Assembly: GCA_965216845.1 (NCBI GenBank)
Contig: OZ244200.1
Location: 62,001 to 126,000 of the forward strand
From: Panacagrimonas sp965216845
Lineage (GTDB): Bacteria; Pseudomonadota; Gammaproteobacteria; Nevskiales; Nevskiaceae
DNA length: 64,000 nucleotides
Reading direction: 5' to 3'
The notes under the pieces are model-generated. The model was not told where the DNA came from, searched no databases, and saw only the letters and a list, made by a program, of their open reading frames with translations. Position numbers and translations under genes: made by a program. Positions 25,582 to 33,942 of this stretch are shown in pieces (position 1 is the first letter of the stretch; the number at the start of each line of letters is the position of its first letter).

Positions 25582-27596
25582 TGGACACGCCGATGAAACC
25601 CATTCGCAAGCTGCTCATCGCCAACCGCGGCGAAATCGCCTGCCGCATCGCACGCTGCTGCCGGCGGCTGGGCATTGCCGTGGTCGGTGTGCACTCCAGT
25701 GCCGATGCACGCGCACGCCATGTGCGCGAGATTGGCGAATCGATACTGCTTGGCCCTGCGGCGCCTGCTGCCAGCTATCTCAACATCGACGCCATCGTCG
25801 CCGCGGCCAAGCGCGCCGGCGCCGACGCAATTCACCCGGGTTACGGCTTCGTTTCCGAGAGCCCGGCCTTCGTGCGCGCGGTGGAGGCGGCGGGCCTGCG
25901 CTTCATCGGCCCGACTGCCGAAACCATGGAACAGCTGGGCGGCAAAGCCTCGGCCAAGCGCGAAGCGGCCAGGCTTGGCATTCCCACCGTGCCGGGCGAC
26001 ACTGTCGGCCTCAACGACCCGGCGGCGGTGATCGAAGCAGTGCGTGCCTGTGGACTACCGGCGCTGCTCAAGGCCGTGGCCGGCGGCGGCGGACGCGGCA
26101 TGGCGGTGATTCAAAGCGACGAGAACCTGCACAGCCGCGTCGAAAGTGCGATGCGCGAGGCCGAACAGTCTTTCGGCAGCGGCGAGATGATCGTCGAGCG
26201 TTACCTGCCGAGCGTGCGCCACATCGAGGTGCAGATCGCCGGCGACGGTCACGGCCAGGCGATCCACCTCTACGAGCGCGAGTGCTCGCTGCAGCGCCGC
26301 CACCAGAAGGTCATTGAGGAAGCCCCTTCCGCCGGCCTGGCGCCGGAGCTGCGGGCGCGCATCCTCGAAGACGCGCGCCGTCTCGCCGCCGCGCTGAACT
26401 ATCGTGGCCTGGGCACCGTGGAATTCATCGTCAGCGGCAGCGACCATTACTTTCTGGAAGTCAACCCGCGCCTGCAGGTTGAGCATCCGGTGACCGAAGA
26501 AGTCACCGGGCTGGATCTGGTGGAACTGCAACTGCACATCGCCGCCACCGGCGCGCTGGGCCTGAGTCAGACAGACGTACAGATCAACGGCCATGCCTTC
26601 GAGGCCCGACTGTATGCCGAAGACCCCGATGCCGGCTTCCTGCCCGGCGCCGGAACACTGCGCTGGTTGCGCTTTCCCGGTCGGCCCTTGCGCGTCGAAA
26701 GCGGCGTGGATGCGGGCGATGAGATCACGCCATTCTACGACCCGATGATCGCCAAACTGATCAGCTGCGGCGCCCACCGCGTCGAGGCACTGGACCGCCT
26801 GTCCGCCGGGCTGGCGTCCTGCGAAGTGGTCGGACTGGCCACCAATCTGAGCTTTCTGCGCGAACTGCTCGGTTGGGCCGAAACCCGTCGCGGTGAGATG
26901 CACACACGGCTGATCGATGCCCGCTGGCAGCCGCTGGAGCGCCGCGTGCAGACGCCGGTCGAACACGTCGCGGCCGCCGCGCTGTGGTGGTTGGCGCAAG
27001 CGCGTCGCCGCTGCGACTGGGGGGTATGGACCCAAGCCGAATTCAGCGGCTGGCGAACCCTGGCCGGGGCGTGCCGGCCATCGCCGCAACCCTCGGTCAT
27101 GCTCGCGGCCGGCGACGTCAACTGGGCGGTGCAATTCTCTGCACCGGACGCCCAAGGCCATACGCAGATCACACTGACGACTGAGGAACAACCTGCGGTG
27201 AATCTGCGCGCCTGCCTGTCGGCCGCGGCCAATGGCTCGCAGGTGCTGGAATGCGACGACACCCGCCTGCAGCTGCGCCTGTTTGCCAACGGCACGACAC
27301 TGGACGTGCACAGCTCGCACGGCACCAGCCGCTTCGAGGCGACACCACCGCTGGCCGCGTCGGCGGCGAATGCAGCCGCTGGCAGCGAACTCAAGGCGCC
27401 GATGATGGGCAAGGTGGTGGCCGTGCTCGCCAGCGAAGGCGAGGCCGTGCGCAGCGGACAGACCGTGATCGTCCTAGAGTCGATGAAAATGGAATTGCAG
27501 ATCGTGGCCGAGTGCGACGGCAGCGTGCGCGGGCTGCGCTGCGCGGTCGGCGACATGGTGGGCCGCCACGACGTGTTGTGTGAAGTGGGCGCCTGA
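25581..27596 (+). CDS. acyl-CoA carboxylase, biotin carboxylase/BCCP alpha subunit (671 aa)
   Basis: Biotin carboxylase domain starts KLLIANRGEIACRI, with the ATP-grasp loop KAVAGGGGRGM, RECSLQRRHQKVIEEAP and the VNPRLQVEHPVTE active site. A linker of about 190 residues leads to the C-terminal biotinyl domain with LESMKME, biotin on Lys636. It carboxylates biotin with bicarbonate and ATP and passes it to the beta subunit encoded just upstream. The ATG overlaps the beta stop by one base; a second ATG lies four codons in. A branched enoyl-CoA substrate is inferred from the operon. Confidence 0.95.
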   Translation: MDTPMKPIRKLLIANRGEIACRIARCCRRLGIAVVGVHSSADARARHVREIGESILLGPAAPAASYLNIDAIVAAAKRAGADAIHPGYGFVSESPAFVRAVEAAGLRFIGPTAETMEQLGGKASAKREAARLGIPTVPGDTVGLNDPAAVIEAVRACGLPALLKAVAGGGGRGMAVIQSDENLHSRVESAMREAEQSFGSGEMIVERYLPSVRHIEVQIAGDGHGQAIHLYERECSLQRRHQKVIEEAPSAGLAPELRARILEDARRLAAALNYRGLGTVEFIVSGSDHYFLEVNPRLQVEHPVTEEVTGLDLVELQLHIAATGALGLSQTDVQINGHAFEARLYAEDPDAGFLPGAGTLRWLRFPGRPLRVESGVDAGDEITPFYDPMIAKLISCGAHRVEALDRLSAGLASCEVVGLATNLSFLRELLGWAETRRGEMHTRLIDARWQPLERRVQTPVEHVAAAALWWLAQARRRCDWGVWTQAEFSGWRTLAGACRPSPQPSVMLAAGDVNWAVQFSAPDAQGHTQITLTTEEQPAVNLRACLSAAANGSQVLECDDTRLQLRLFANGTTLDVHSSHGTSRFEATPPLAASAANAAAGSELKAPMMGKVVAVLASEGEAVRSGQTVIVLESMKMELQIVAECDGSVRGLRCAVGDMVGRHDVLCEVGA

Positions 27597-27636
27597 AACC
27601 CGGTTTACCCCCCGCCTTCCTACCCGGAGAGAAGTG

Positions 27637-28617
27637 ATGAGCGATTTTCCCAAGTCTGTCGAGTTCCACGAAGAAGGCGTCCGCGAAGGCTTCCAGATGG
27701 AGCCGGTGACCTATCCGCGCGAGCGCCGTGCCGCGCTGATCAACGCCCTCTCGCAAACGGGGCTGAAACAGATCCAGGTCGGGTCGCTGGTCAACCCGGG
27801 CAAGGTGCCGCAGATGGCCGACACCCTGGAGCTGTTCGAAGACATCGAGAAAAACCCGGACGTGCGCTACACCCTGCTGTGGCTCAACGAGTCCGGCTAC
27901 CGCAGGGCGCGCCAGGTCAAGGGCGCGTTCAACCACGCACCGCTGTTGTATTACCTGACCGATGCCTTTGCCATGCGCAACAACAACCGCACGGCACTGG
28001 AGGTGCGCGCCGAGCAGGAAGCCTGGCTGGACCGCTATCTGGCCGACGGCGCGTTTCCGCAGAAGGTCTACGTGATGACCGCCTGGGGTTGCAATCTGGG
28101 CGGGCCGGTGTCACAGGAGATGGTCGTGGACGCCTTTGCCCATGCCATTGGCCTGTTCCGCGAGCGCAAGCTGCCACTGCCGCCGCTGTATCTGGCCGAC
28201 ACCATGGGCTGGGCCAGCCCCGAAGCGGTCAAACGCCGCATCGGCGCGGTGCGCGAGCTGGCGCCCGAGGCAAAGATCGGCCTGCACCTGCACGACACCC
28301 GCGGACTGGGCGGCGCCAACGTCTACGCCGCACTGTCGATGGGCGTCACGCTGTTCGACGCCTCGGTTGCGGGCCTGGGCGGCTGCCCCTTTGCCGGCCA
28401 CAAGGCGCGCCAGACCTCCGGCAACATCTGCACCGAGGACATGGTCTTCCTGTGCCACGAACTGGGCATCGAAACCGGCATCGATCTCGAAAAACTGATC
28501 GAGGCCTCGCGCATGGCCGAGGACATCATCGGCCGACCGCTGATGGGTCGCGTCATGCACAGCGGCTCGCTCAAGGCATTCCGCGAGGGCAAGAAAGCCG
28601 ACAGCGTCTGCGGGTAA
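27637..28617 (+). CDS. HMG-CoA-lyase-like (HMGL family) enzyme (326 aa)
   Basis: TIM-barrel lyase of the DRE-TIM superfamily. The metal-site HLHDTRG and the catalytic-Cys loop GLGGCPFA are present. The usual N-terminal VGPRDGLQNE signature is changed to EEGVREGFQMEP, and an insert (GHKARQT) follows the Cys loop. It therefore belongs to a divergent branch and may cleave an HMG-CoA analogue rather than HMG-CoA. Placement after a carboxylase fits the terminal lyase step of liu- or atu-type pathways. ATG at 27637 has GGAGAGAAG. Confidence 0.85.
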   Translation: MSDFPKSVEFHEEGVREGFQMEPVTYPRERRAALINALSQTGLKQIQVGSLVNPGKVPQMADTLELFEDIEKNPDVRYTLLWLNESGYRRARQVKGAFNHAPLLYYLTDAFAMRNNNRTALEVRAEQEAWLDRYLADGAFPQKVYVMTAWGCNLGGPVSQEMVVDAFAHAIGLFRERKLPLPPLYLADTMGWASPEAVKRRIGAVRELAPEAKIGLHLHDTRGLGGANVYAALSMGVTLFDASVAGLGGCPFAGHKARQTSGNICTEDMVFLCHELGIETGIDLEKLIEASRMAEDIIGRPLMGRVMHSGSLKAFREGKKADSVCG

Positions 28618-28656
28618 GTCCGGCCCAACCAGAGACAAACGCCAAGGAGAACGACG

Positions 28657-29409
28657 ATGGGACGTGTACAAGACAAAGTGATCCTGATCAGTGGCGGCGC
28701 CATGGGCATGGGCCGAGCGCACTGCGAACTGCTGGCACGCGAAGGCGGGCAGGTCATCGTCAGCGACATGAACGCCGAACTCGGTGAGCAGGTCGCTGAC
28801 GACATCCGCAAGGCCGGTGGCCGCGCTGAATTCCAGCCGCTCAACGTCACCGACGAAGCCCAATGGAAAGCCGTCGTGGACGGCGCCGTCGAGCGCTACG
28901 GCCGCATCGATGTGCTGGTCAACAACGCCGGCATCCTGCTGATGAAGCCGGTACACGAAACCAGCACCGAAGAATGGGATGCGGTGTTCAACGTCAATGT
29001 CCGTGGCTGCTTCTTCGGCATCCGCGCCGTGGTCCCTGCCATGCAGAAGGCCGGCGGCGGCTCCATCATCAACATCTCATCGATCTACGGGCTGATCGGC
29101 GCGCCCGGCGCCACCGCCTACCAGAGCTCCAAGGGCGCGGTGCGGCTGATGGCAAAGTCCTGCGCCGTGGATCTGGCGCCGTTCAAGATTCGGGTGAATT
29201 CGGTCCACCCCGGCGTCATTGATACGCCGATGACGAAAGACCTGTTGACGCAGCCCGAGTTCTGCTCGCAGGCGCTGGCCATGACGCTGACGGGTCGTTC
29301 TGCGCGTCCGGATGAAGTCTCGCAGGCCGTGCTGTTCCTGGCCTCGGATGAGTCGTCCTACGTCGTCGGCGCCGAGCTGGTGGTCGACGGCGGTTACACC
29401 ACGATGTGA
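28657..29409 (+). CDS. SDR family oxidoreductase (250 aa)
   Basis: Classical SDR: GGAMGMG nucleotide-binding loop (Gly-rich but with Met), VNNAGIL, Ser in INISSIYG, YQSSK as YxxxK, and the C-terminal SYVVGAELVVDGGYT. Probably an NAD-dependent 3-hydroxyacyl-CoA or alcohol dehydrogenase of the operon. AAGGAG precedes the ATG, 39 bp after the lyase stop. It is 25% shorter than the mymA-like SDR at 16105 and belongs to a different subgroup. Confidence 0.93.
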   Translation: MGRVQDKVILISGGAMGMGRAHCELLAREGGQVIVSDMNAELGEQVADDIRKAGGRAEFQPLNVTDEAQWKAVVDGAVERYGRIDVLVNNAGILLMKPVHETSTEEWDAVFNVNVRGCFFGIRAVVPAMQKAGGGSIINISSIYGLIGAPGATAYQSSKGAVRLMAKSCAVDLAPFKIRVNSVHPGVIDTPMTKDLLTQPEFCSQALAMTLTGRSARPDEVSQAVLFLASDESSYVVGAELVVDGGYTTM

Positions 29410-29432
29410 ACCCTGCCGTGCGGACGCCGCCC

Positions 29433-29546
29433 ATGACCGATCTTGCCATTCTCACCGCCGCGCGTGAACGCTTCGGCGGTGCGCGCACCCAGCCCACCGG
29501 CGGCGCCGGCAAGGTCGTGCGCGAACAAGCGGCCCGTTGGCCATGA
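29433..29546 (+). CDS. small ORF translationally linked to the MBL hydrolase gene (37 aa)
   Basis: ATG at 29433 encodes MTDLAILTAARERFGG... and ends in an ATGA overlap with the ATG of the metallo-hydrolase at 29543. It begins 23 bp after the SDR stop. The overlap favours either a real leader peptide that couples translation or the N-terminal stub of a deleted gene. No domain is recognisable in 37 residues. Confidence 0.3.
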   Translation: MTDLAILTAARERFGGARTQPTGGAGKVVREQAARWP

Positions 29547-30571
29547 GCACCATCCGCGCCGGAGCCGCCATGGTGCCGGACGACCTGGTCGAAGTCGCGC
29601 CGGACATCCTGCGCCTGCGGCTGCCGCTGGACGAAGGCATCGACCACGTCAACCTCTACCTGATCCGCGACGGCGCGCGCTGGCTGCTGTTCGATACCGG
29701 CGTGGACTCCGCAGACGCCCGCGCCTGCTGGGAACGGCTGCTGGCCGGCCCGCTGTCAGGCGGGCTGAGCCGCATCGTGGTGTCGCATCATCACCCCGAT
29801 CACCTGGGCCTTGCGCGCTGGCTGCGCGAGCGCACCGGCGCCGTCGTGTACCTGCGTCCGGAAGAGCGCGACTCCGCCGAACAGACCGCCCTGTCCACGC
29901 CCAAGGCAATGGACGCCTGTCGCAACTACTTCGCGCGGCACGGCATGAACGCGGACGACGTCACCGACATCACCAGCAAGCTGCTGAGCCAGTTCATGAG
30001 CTGCGACACGCGCTTCGAGTCCCGGACGCTGGAACATGGCCAGGTGCTGGACGTTGGCCGCTACCGCTTCGACGTGCTGGTGCAGGGCGGGCACAGCGTC
30101 GCGCAATTCTGCCTGCACGAACCCGCCGCCGGCCTGCTGCTGACGGGCGACCAGTTGCTGGAACGCATTACCCCGAATCTCAGCCTGCTGCCCTGGGGCG
30201 ACCGCCACCCGCTGCGCCACTACCTGGCGAGTCTGGAGCAGATCGCCGCGCTGGACCTGCGCTGCGTGCTGCCCGCCCATCACGGCGTGTATGCCGATGG
30301 CGTGGCGCGTGCGCGCGGACTGATTCGCCACCACGAACGCGCACTGGCACGCTTCGGTACGTGCCTGCAAGCCGGCATGAAAGCCATGGACGTGGCCATC
30401 GCCGTGTATGGCAGACGCCGCAACGTGCTCGACCGCTTTCTCGCGCTCACCGAATCCCTGGCCCACCTTCAGTACCTGGAAGAGCAATCGCAAATCCACC
30501 AGGACGAGGCCGCGCAGTGGTACCCGCGACCGCCAGTCGCCGCACCTGCATCGGCGGTGGCCGGAAGCTGA
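29543..30571 (+). CDS. MBL-fold metallo-hydrolase (342 aa)
   Basis: Metallo-beta-lactamase fold with the zinc motif SHHHPDHLG (HxHxDH), a later GHS histidine (GGHSVAQF), the Asp of LTGDQLLERI and a final His in LPAHHGV. The C-terminal extension is helical. Related proteins near acyl-CoA genes act as thioesterases or hydrolases of CoA or lactone substrates. ATG at 29543 is preferred to a TTG two codons upstream because of the ATGA overlap. The downstream thioesterase begins at its stop codon. Confidence 0.88.
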   Translation: MSTIRAGAAMVPDDLVEVAPDILRLRLPLDEGIDHVNLYLIRDGARWLLFDTGVDSADARACWERLLAGPLSGGLSRIVVSHHHPDHLGLARWLRERTGAVVYLRPEERDSAEQTALSTPKAMDACRNYFARHGMNADDVTDITSKLLSQFMSCDTRFESRTLEHGQVLDVGRYRFDVLVQGGHSVAQFCLHEPAAGLLLTGDQLLERITPNLSLLPWGDRHPLRHYLASLEQIAALDLRCVLPAHHGVYADGVARARGLIRHHERALARFGTCLQAGMKAMDVAIAVYGRRRNVLDRFLALTESLAHLQYLEEQSQIHQDEAAQWYPRPPVAAPASAVAGS

Positions 30572-31029
30572 TGAAAATTCCTCACGACGTGAGCGCCTGG
30601 GCCCGTTTTCTGACGATGTCCCCCTACACCGCCCGACTCGGCATCGAGGCGGTTGCGGCGGAAACCGGCGGCTGCGTACTGGCGCTGCCCTATGTGCCCG
30701 AACTGGTCGGCGATCCGGATAGTGGCGTGCTGCACGGCGGCGCCGTGACGGCGCTGATCGACACCGCTTTTGGTTTCGCCGTGTTCTTCCGCATTCAGGA
30801 ATTCCGCCCCATGGCCACGCTGGACATGCGCATCGACTACCTGCGTCCGGCCAAGCCCGGCGTCAAGATTCATGCCCGGGCCCATTGCTACAAGGTGACG
30901 CCGGATCTGGCCTTCGTGCGCGGCGACTGCTACGAGGACGATGCCGAAGATCCCTTTGCTTCCTGCGTCGGGGTCTTCATGTTCACCGCCGGCCAGCCGG
31001 CCTTTACCGGCCAAGCGAACCGTGCGTAA
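30571..31029 (+). CDS. PaaI-type hotdog thioesterase (152 aa)
   Basis: Single hotdog domain with the signature GVLHGGAVTALIDTAFGFAV, where Asp is the usual catalytic acid, followed by MATLDMRIDYLRPA. It hydrolyses acyl-CoA thioesters, probably to recover CoA from dead-end intermediates. Its ATG overlaps the stop of the metallo-hydrolase (TGATG), so it is translationally coupled and is the last intact gene of the operon. Confidence 0.92.
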   Translation: MKIPHDVSAWARFLTMSPYTARLGIEAVAAETGGCVLALPYVPELVGDPDSGVLHGGAVTALIDTAFGFAVFFRIQEFRPMATLDMRIDYLRPAKPGVKIHARAHCYKVTPDLAFVRGDCYEDDAEDPFASCVGVFMFTAGQPAFTGQANRA

Positions 31030-31045
31030 GGGTTTGATCTGGCAA

Positions 31046-31121
31046 ACCCCATGGACGCCTCACCAAAGCCGCTGCCGATAATGATGCCGTCGTAGCGATC
31101 CCGCACTTGCCTGCTGCCCAT
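31046..31121 (-). pseudogene. GMC-type FAD oxidoreductase N-terminal remnant
   Basis: ATG at 31121 reads MGSRQVRDRYDGIIIGSGFG, the expected start and FAD Rossmann motif of a GMC oxidoreductase. Similarity ends within about 25 codons, and the frame runs into the convergent thioesterase gene. It follows the broken aldehyde dehydrogenase by 3 bp on the same strand, consistent with a former ALDH-GMC operon cut by a deletion. Confidence 0.45.
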
Positions 31122-31124
31122 GGA

Positions 31125-31676
31125 TCACGCCGGCTTGATCTTGATCGGTCGAAACCGCAGCTTCTGCAACAGCTCGCCACGGGCGGGCGCGAATTCGGAG
31201 GTTTTGAGCAGGGCGCGATTGCCCGCCGCCAGGGCGCCGATCAGCGGTGACAGCGCCAGAAAGAACGGGAAGTTCCACGGCACGACGATACCCACCACGC
31301 CCAGCGGCTGGTAGTGCACTTCCGCCTTCCCCGGCAACACGGTCAGCGGCGCATGGCGTCGTTGCGGTTTCATCAGCCGCTTCAGGCGCTTGCGGTAGTA
31401 GGCGATGCCTTCAAGCAGGGGCAGCACTTCGCCCAGATCCGTTTCCGCGCTGGCGCGGGCACTGAAATCCGCATGGGCCGCGGCGGCCATCCGCTGGCGG
31501 CAATCCAGAATCACATTGTGCAATCGGGCCAGGCGTTGCTGGCGAACCGCCAGACTGGGCATGGGCTCAGCCCGACACGCGGCCTTTTGCCGGGCCAACA
31601 GGCCTTCCAGCGATGCACGAATGGAGTCGATCATCGGGCTGGCCTCAGGGGGCTTGATTCGGGTCACGGTATTCAT
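31125..31676 (-). pseudogene. truncated coniferyl-aldehyde-dehydrogenase-like gene (183 of about 475 aa)
   Basis: The ATG at 31676 has a strong AAGGAG site and encodes a good aldehyde dehydrogenase N-terminus. QPLGVVGIVVPWNFPFFLAL and ALAAGNRALLKTSEFAP are diagnostic of the NAD-binding domain of the coniferyl-aldehyde-dehydrogenase group. The frame stops after about 183 residues, before the catalytic Glu and Cys domain, so the product cannot be active. The stop is directly followed by the GMC remnant. It lies downstream of the tautomerase in a decayed leftward unit. Confidence 0.8.
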
Positions 31677-31756
31677 GGTTCTCCTTTTAGCTGGGCGTGC
31701 GGACCCGATGGCCGCGCAACGCAAGCCGATACCGCCAAAGCCAAGGTCTTCGCCAA

Positions 31757-32158
31757 TCAGCGGCTGAAACCGCTCGCTTCATCCCGCTTGAGCCAGGATT
31801 CCTCCTCGCCCGGCTCAGGAAGAATCTCACCACCCTCCATCACCCAACTGGCGGGAAAGCCGAGCAGGATGGTGTGCACCTTGCCCGCCGATGTGCCCAT
31901 GCTGCGGGCCACGCCATCGCGTATTTTCAGGCGCAGGTTTTCGGTCAGCTCGGCATTGCGATTGCCGCCGCTGCGAACGTTGCAAACCACACCCACCGTA
32001 TGCCCGGCCTTGAGGCGATGGCCGTGCATGAAAATGACGTTGACGAACTCAGGCGGGGCGCCGGTCAGTTCACAGTGGATGTCGGTGATGGCGTCCGCGG
32101 TGTCTTTGCACATTTGATAAGACACCGGCGCACGTGTGGCCACGTTGTAAACAGGCAT
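31757..32158 (-). CDS. tautomerase family protein (133 aa)
   Basis: Starts MPVYNV, giving the N-terminal Pro that is the catalytic base of the 4-oxalocrotonate tautomerase superfamily. Its length and FVNVIFMHGHRL segment suggest the longer fused-type tautomerases. It isomerises enol/keto or unsaturated carbonyl groups. It is followed by the broken aldehyde dehydrogenase and preceded, 10 bp away, by another small gene. The substrate is unknown. Confidence 0.75.
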   Translation of the reverse strand: MPVYNVATRAPVSYQMCKDTADAITDIHCELTGAPPEFVNVIFMHGHRLKAGHTVGVVCNVRSGGNRNAELTENLRLKIRDGVARSMGTSAGKVHTILLGFPASWVMEGGEILPEPGEEESWLKRDEASGFSR

Positions 32159-32168
32159 GGTCGATCTT

Positions 32169-32621
32169 CTACAGATTCGGATTGAACTGGATGGGCGTGC
32201 CCGACAGTCGGGCGTGAAACATCGAACGCAGCATCCTGAAGGTCAGCTCCACCCGCCCCAGCAACGACAGGCGCATCTGGCTGCTCTTGAACACATCCGC
32301 AAACAGCGCTTCATCGACCACTGCCAGCATGACCGCATCCGGGCGCTGACCGGTCACCGAACGCCAATCCTTGTCCAGGGCCTGCATCAGGGCCACGCGC
32401 CTGGACTGCTCAAACCCGTTTTCACACTCCATGGTGACCAGTGAAGCGCGTGAATCTTCATACCTGGTAAAGGCCTGACCGGCCGGTATGCGATTCCAGA
32501 TCGTCAGCAGCTTGTCGTGGCTGACATGTTTGCGGTAGCGCCGTTTGACGAAGGCATCCAGCCGCTGGATCTGCTGCCCGGAAAGCTGTTCTTCCTGGAC
32601 GATAATGAGCGCCTTGCGCAT
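32169..32621 (-). CDS. hypothetical protein, possible tautomerase relative (150 aa)
   Basis: Soluble protein with no motif I can assign firmly. The segment ALMQALDKDWRSVTGQRPDAVMLAVVDEALF resembles the second half of tautomerase-family subunits, but the N-terminus is MRKALI, so the catalytic Pro is missing. GGAGAAAA precedes the ATG. The 10-bp gap to the tautomerase gene suggests the two form a heteromer or share a function. Confidence 0.6.
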   Translation of the reverse strand: MRKALIIVQEEQLSGQQIQRLDAFVKRRYRKHVSHDKLLTIWNRIPAGQAFTRYEDSRASLVTMECENGFEQSRRVALMQALDKDWRSVTGQRPDAVMLAVVDEALFADVFKSSQMRLSLLGRVELTFRMLRSMFHARLSGTPIQFNPNL

Positions 32622-33130
32622 GATTTTTTCTCCTGTGCCGGATACACACTTTAGGGAGAAAGCTTGCGTTTGATGATGCGCGGGCCGGCCATTTTATTGA
32701 TCGTTATGGCCACGTTGATCACGGCCAATCAACCCACGAATGATCGGATGGTGGATGGCCCCTGAGCGGCGCCAATGCGGTGAAAATGTTTTGGCCGCAA
32801 CGGGGCATTTTGACCAGCCGGGGCAATGGTACGTTGCCCGTTAGGGCCGTCACCGCCAAGCGGCTGCGCATGGCGAATGGCGAATGGCTGACGCTGATGG
32901 CCAAGCCCCCCTTGGGGCGCTGCCTGCATGGCAGGCTGATGATGAAAAGCATGGGGTGGTAGACGATAATGGCGAGGTCTTCGGGCTGCCAGGGCTGTAA
33001 TCGCGGATGCTTCCGCTTTGCCCGCTGCCCCGGGTACGCCGCCTGCGACACGTCGCGAGCAGATGGCAGCAGGTAAGAGTCCATCGCGGCAATGCTCCCA
33101 ATTCACCCAGGCTGCTTGAGAAACATCCAC
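32622..33130. other. 509-bp gap without a recognisable gene
   Basis: Several frames are open for 60-120 codons on both strands, but none has a ribosome binding site, a domain or consistent codon use. A leftward frame (33084-32719) reads protein-like around PWQPEDLAIIVYHPMLFIIS and could be a relic of a lost gene. It lies between the divergent tautomerase unit and the AhpD-like gene, so it should also contain promoters. Confidence 0.4.
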
Positions 33131-33730
33131 ATGTTCAAAAAACGCACTTTCACCCTTGCCGGATACGCGCGCAGCGTAACGATGATGGCCTGTTATTCGC
33201 CGCGCCTGATCGCAGCCTTCATCCGCCCCGCAACCTCGGCAACGTTACGCGAGCAGGTCATGCTCGGTTGTACCTCTGTCAATGACTGCCATTATTGCGA
33301 TTGGCTACACACACAACTTGCACTCAAAAACGCCGTTGACGTCGATGAGCTCAATCAGTTTCTTGCCAATCCGGATGGCACTGCATTGCCTCAGGAAACA
33401 GCGGTCGCGGTGCTCTATGCACAGCATTTTGCGGAGCAAAAGACGCGTCCCTCGGACGAAGCCAAACAGCGCCTCAAGAGTGTTTTCACATCCTGGCAAC
33501 GCATGGAAATCCACGCCTATCTGCACGCGATTTACTTCGGTAATCTCACAGGAAATACCTACGATGCCTTGTTAGCCCGTTTCAAGGGCCAAGCCAAGCC
33601 CGGCAGCAGCGTTGTTACCGAAACGGTTGTTTCGCTGGTCGGCGCCCCGCTCATTCTGCGAATCGTCCATCTCGCCAGAAAGGCCGGGGACGAGCGGTTT
33701 GCGGCTACGCCAAAACCCGTTCATTCATGA
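33131..33730 (+). CDS. AhpD/carboxymuconolactone decarboxylase family protein (199 aa)
   Basis: Helical CMD-like protein with the redox signature NDCHYCDWLHT (CxxC followed by His), as in AhpD alkylhydroperoxidases. Unlike the CMD-like protein at 8902, it keeps both cysteines. It probably reduces peroxides or transfers disulfides. ATG at 33131 (MFKKRTF) is preferred to one 13 codons upstream, though neither has a strong Shine-Dalgarno. It is alone on the plus strand among leftward genes. Confidence 0.8.
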   Translation: MFKKRTFTLAGYARSVTMMACYSPRLIAAFIRPATSATLREQVMLGCTSVNDCHYCDWLHTQLALKNAVDVDELNQFLANPDGTALPQETAVAVLYAQHFAEQKTRPSDEAKQRLKSVFTSWQRMEIHAYLHAIYFGNLTGNTYDALLARFKGQAKPGSSVVTETVVSLVGAPLILRIVHLARKAGDERFAATPKPVHS

Positions 33731-33942
33731 GCGCACGCCATGATGCAGCCGCTGGTGTTTTACCGCTTTGAGTCCGATCCGTTTTCTCGCCGGGTGCGTG
33801 CGCGGCTCCCCGAGCCGGGTACCGCTTCCTTGCAGGATGAACTCCAGCATGACAGCAGCTGACGCATGCTTTGAGAAGCTTGGCAGACGCGTTCAAAGCA
33901 TGTCGGGATGCGCCGCCACCGGCTTGTACGCAAGCACCACCA

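Noticed and set aside
26055..27320. Minus-strand ORF of 421 codons
   Set aside because: Antisense to the biotin carboxylase gene.
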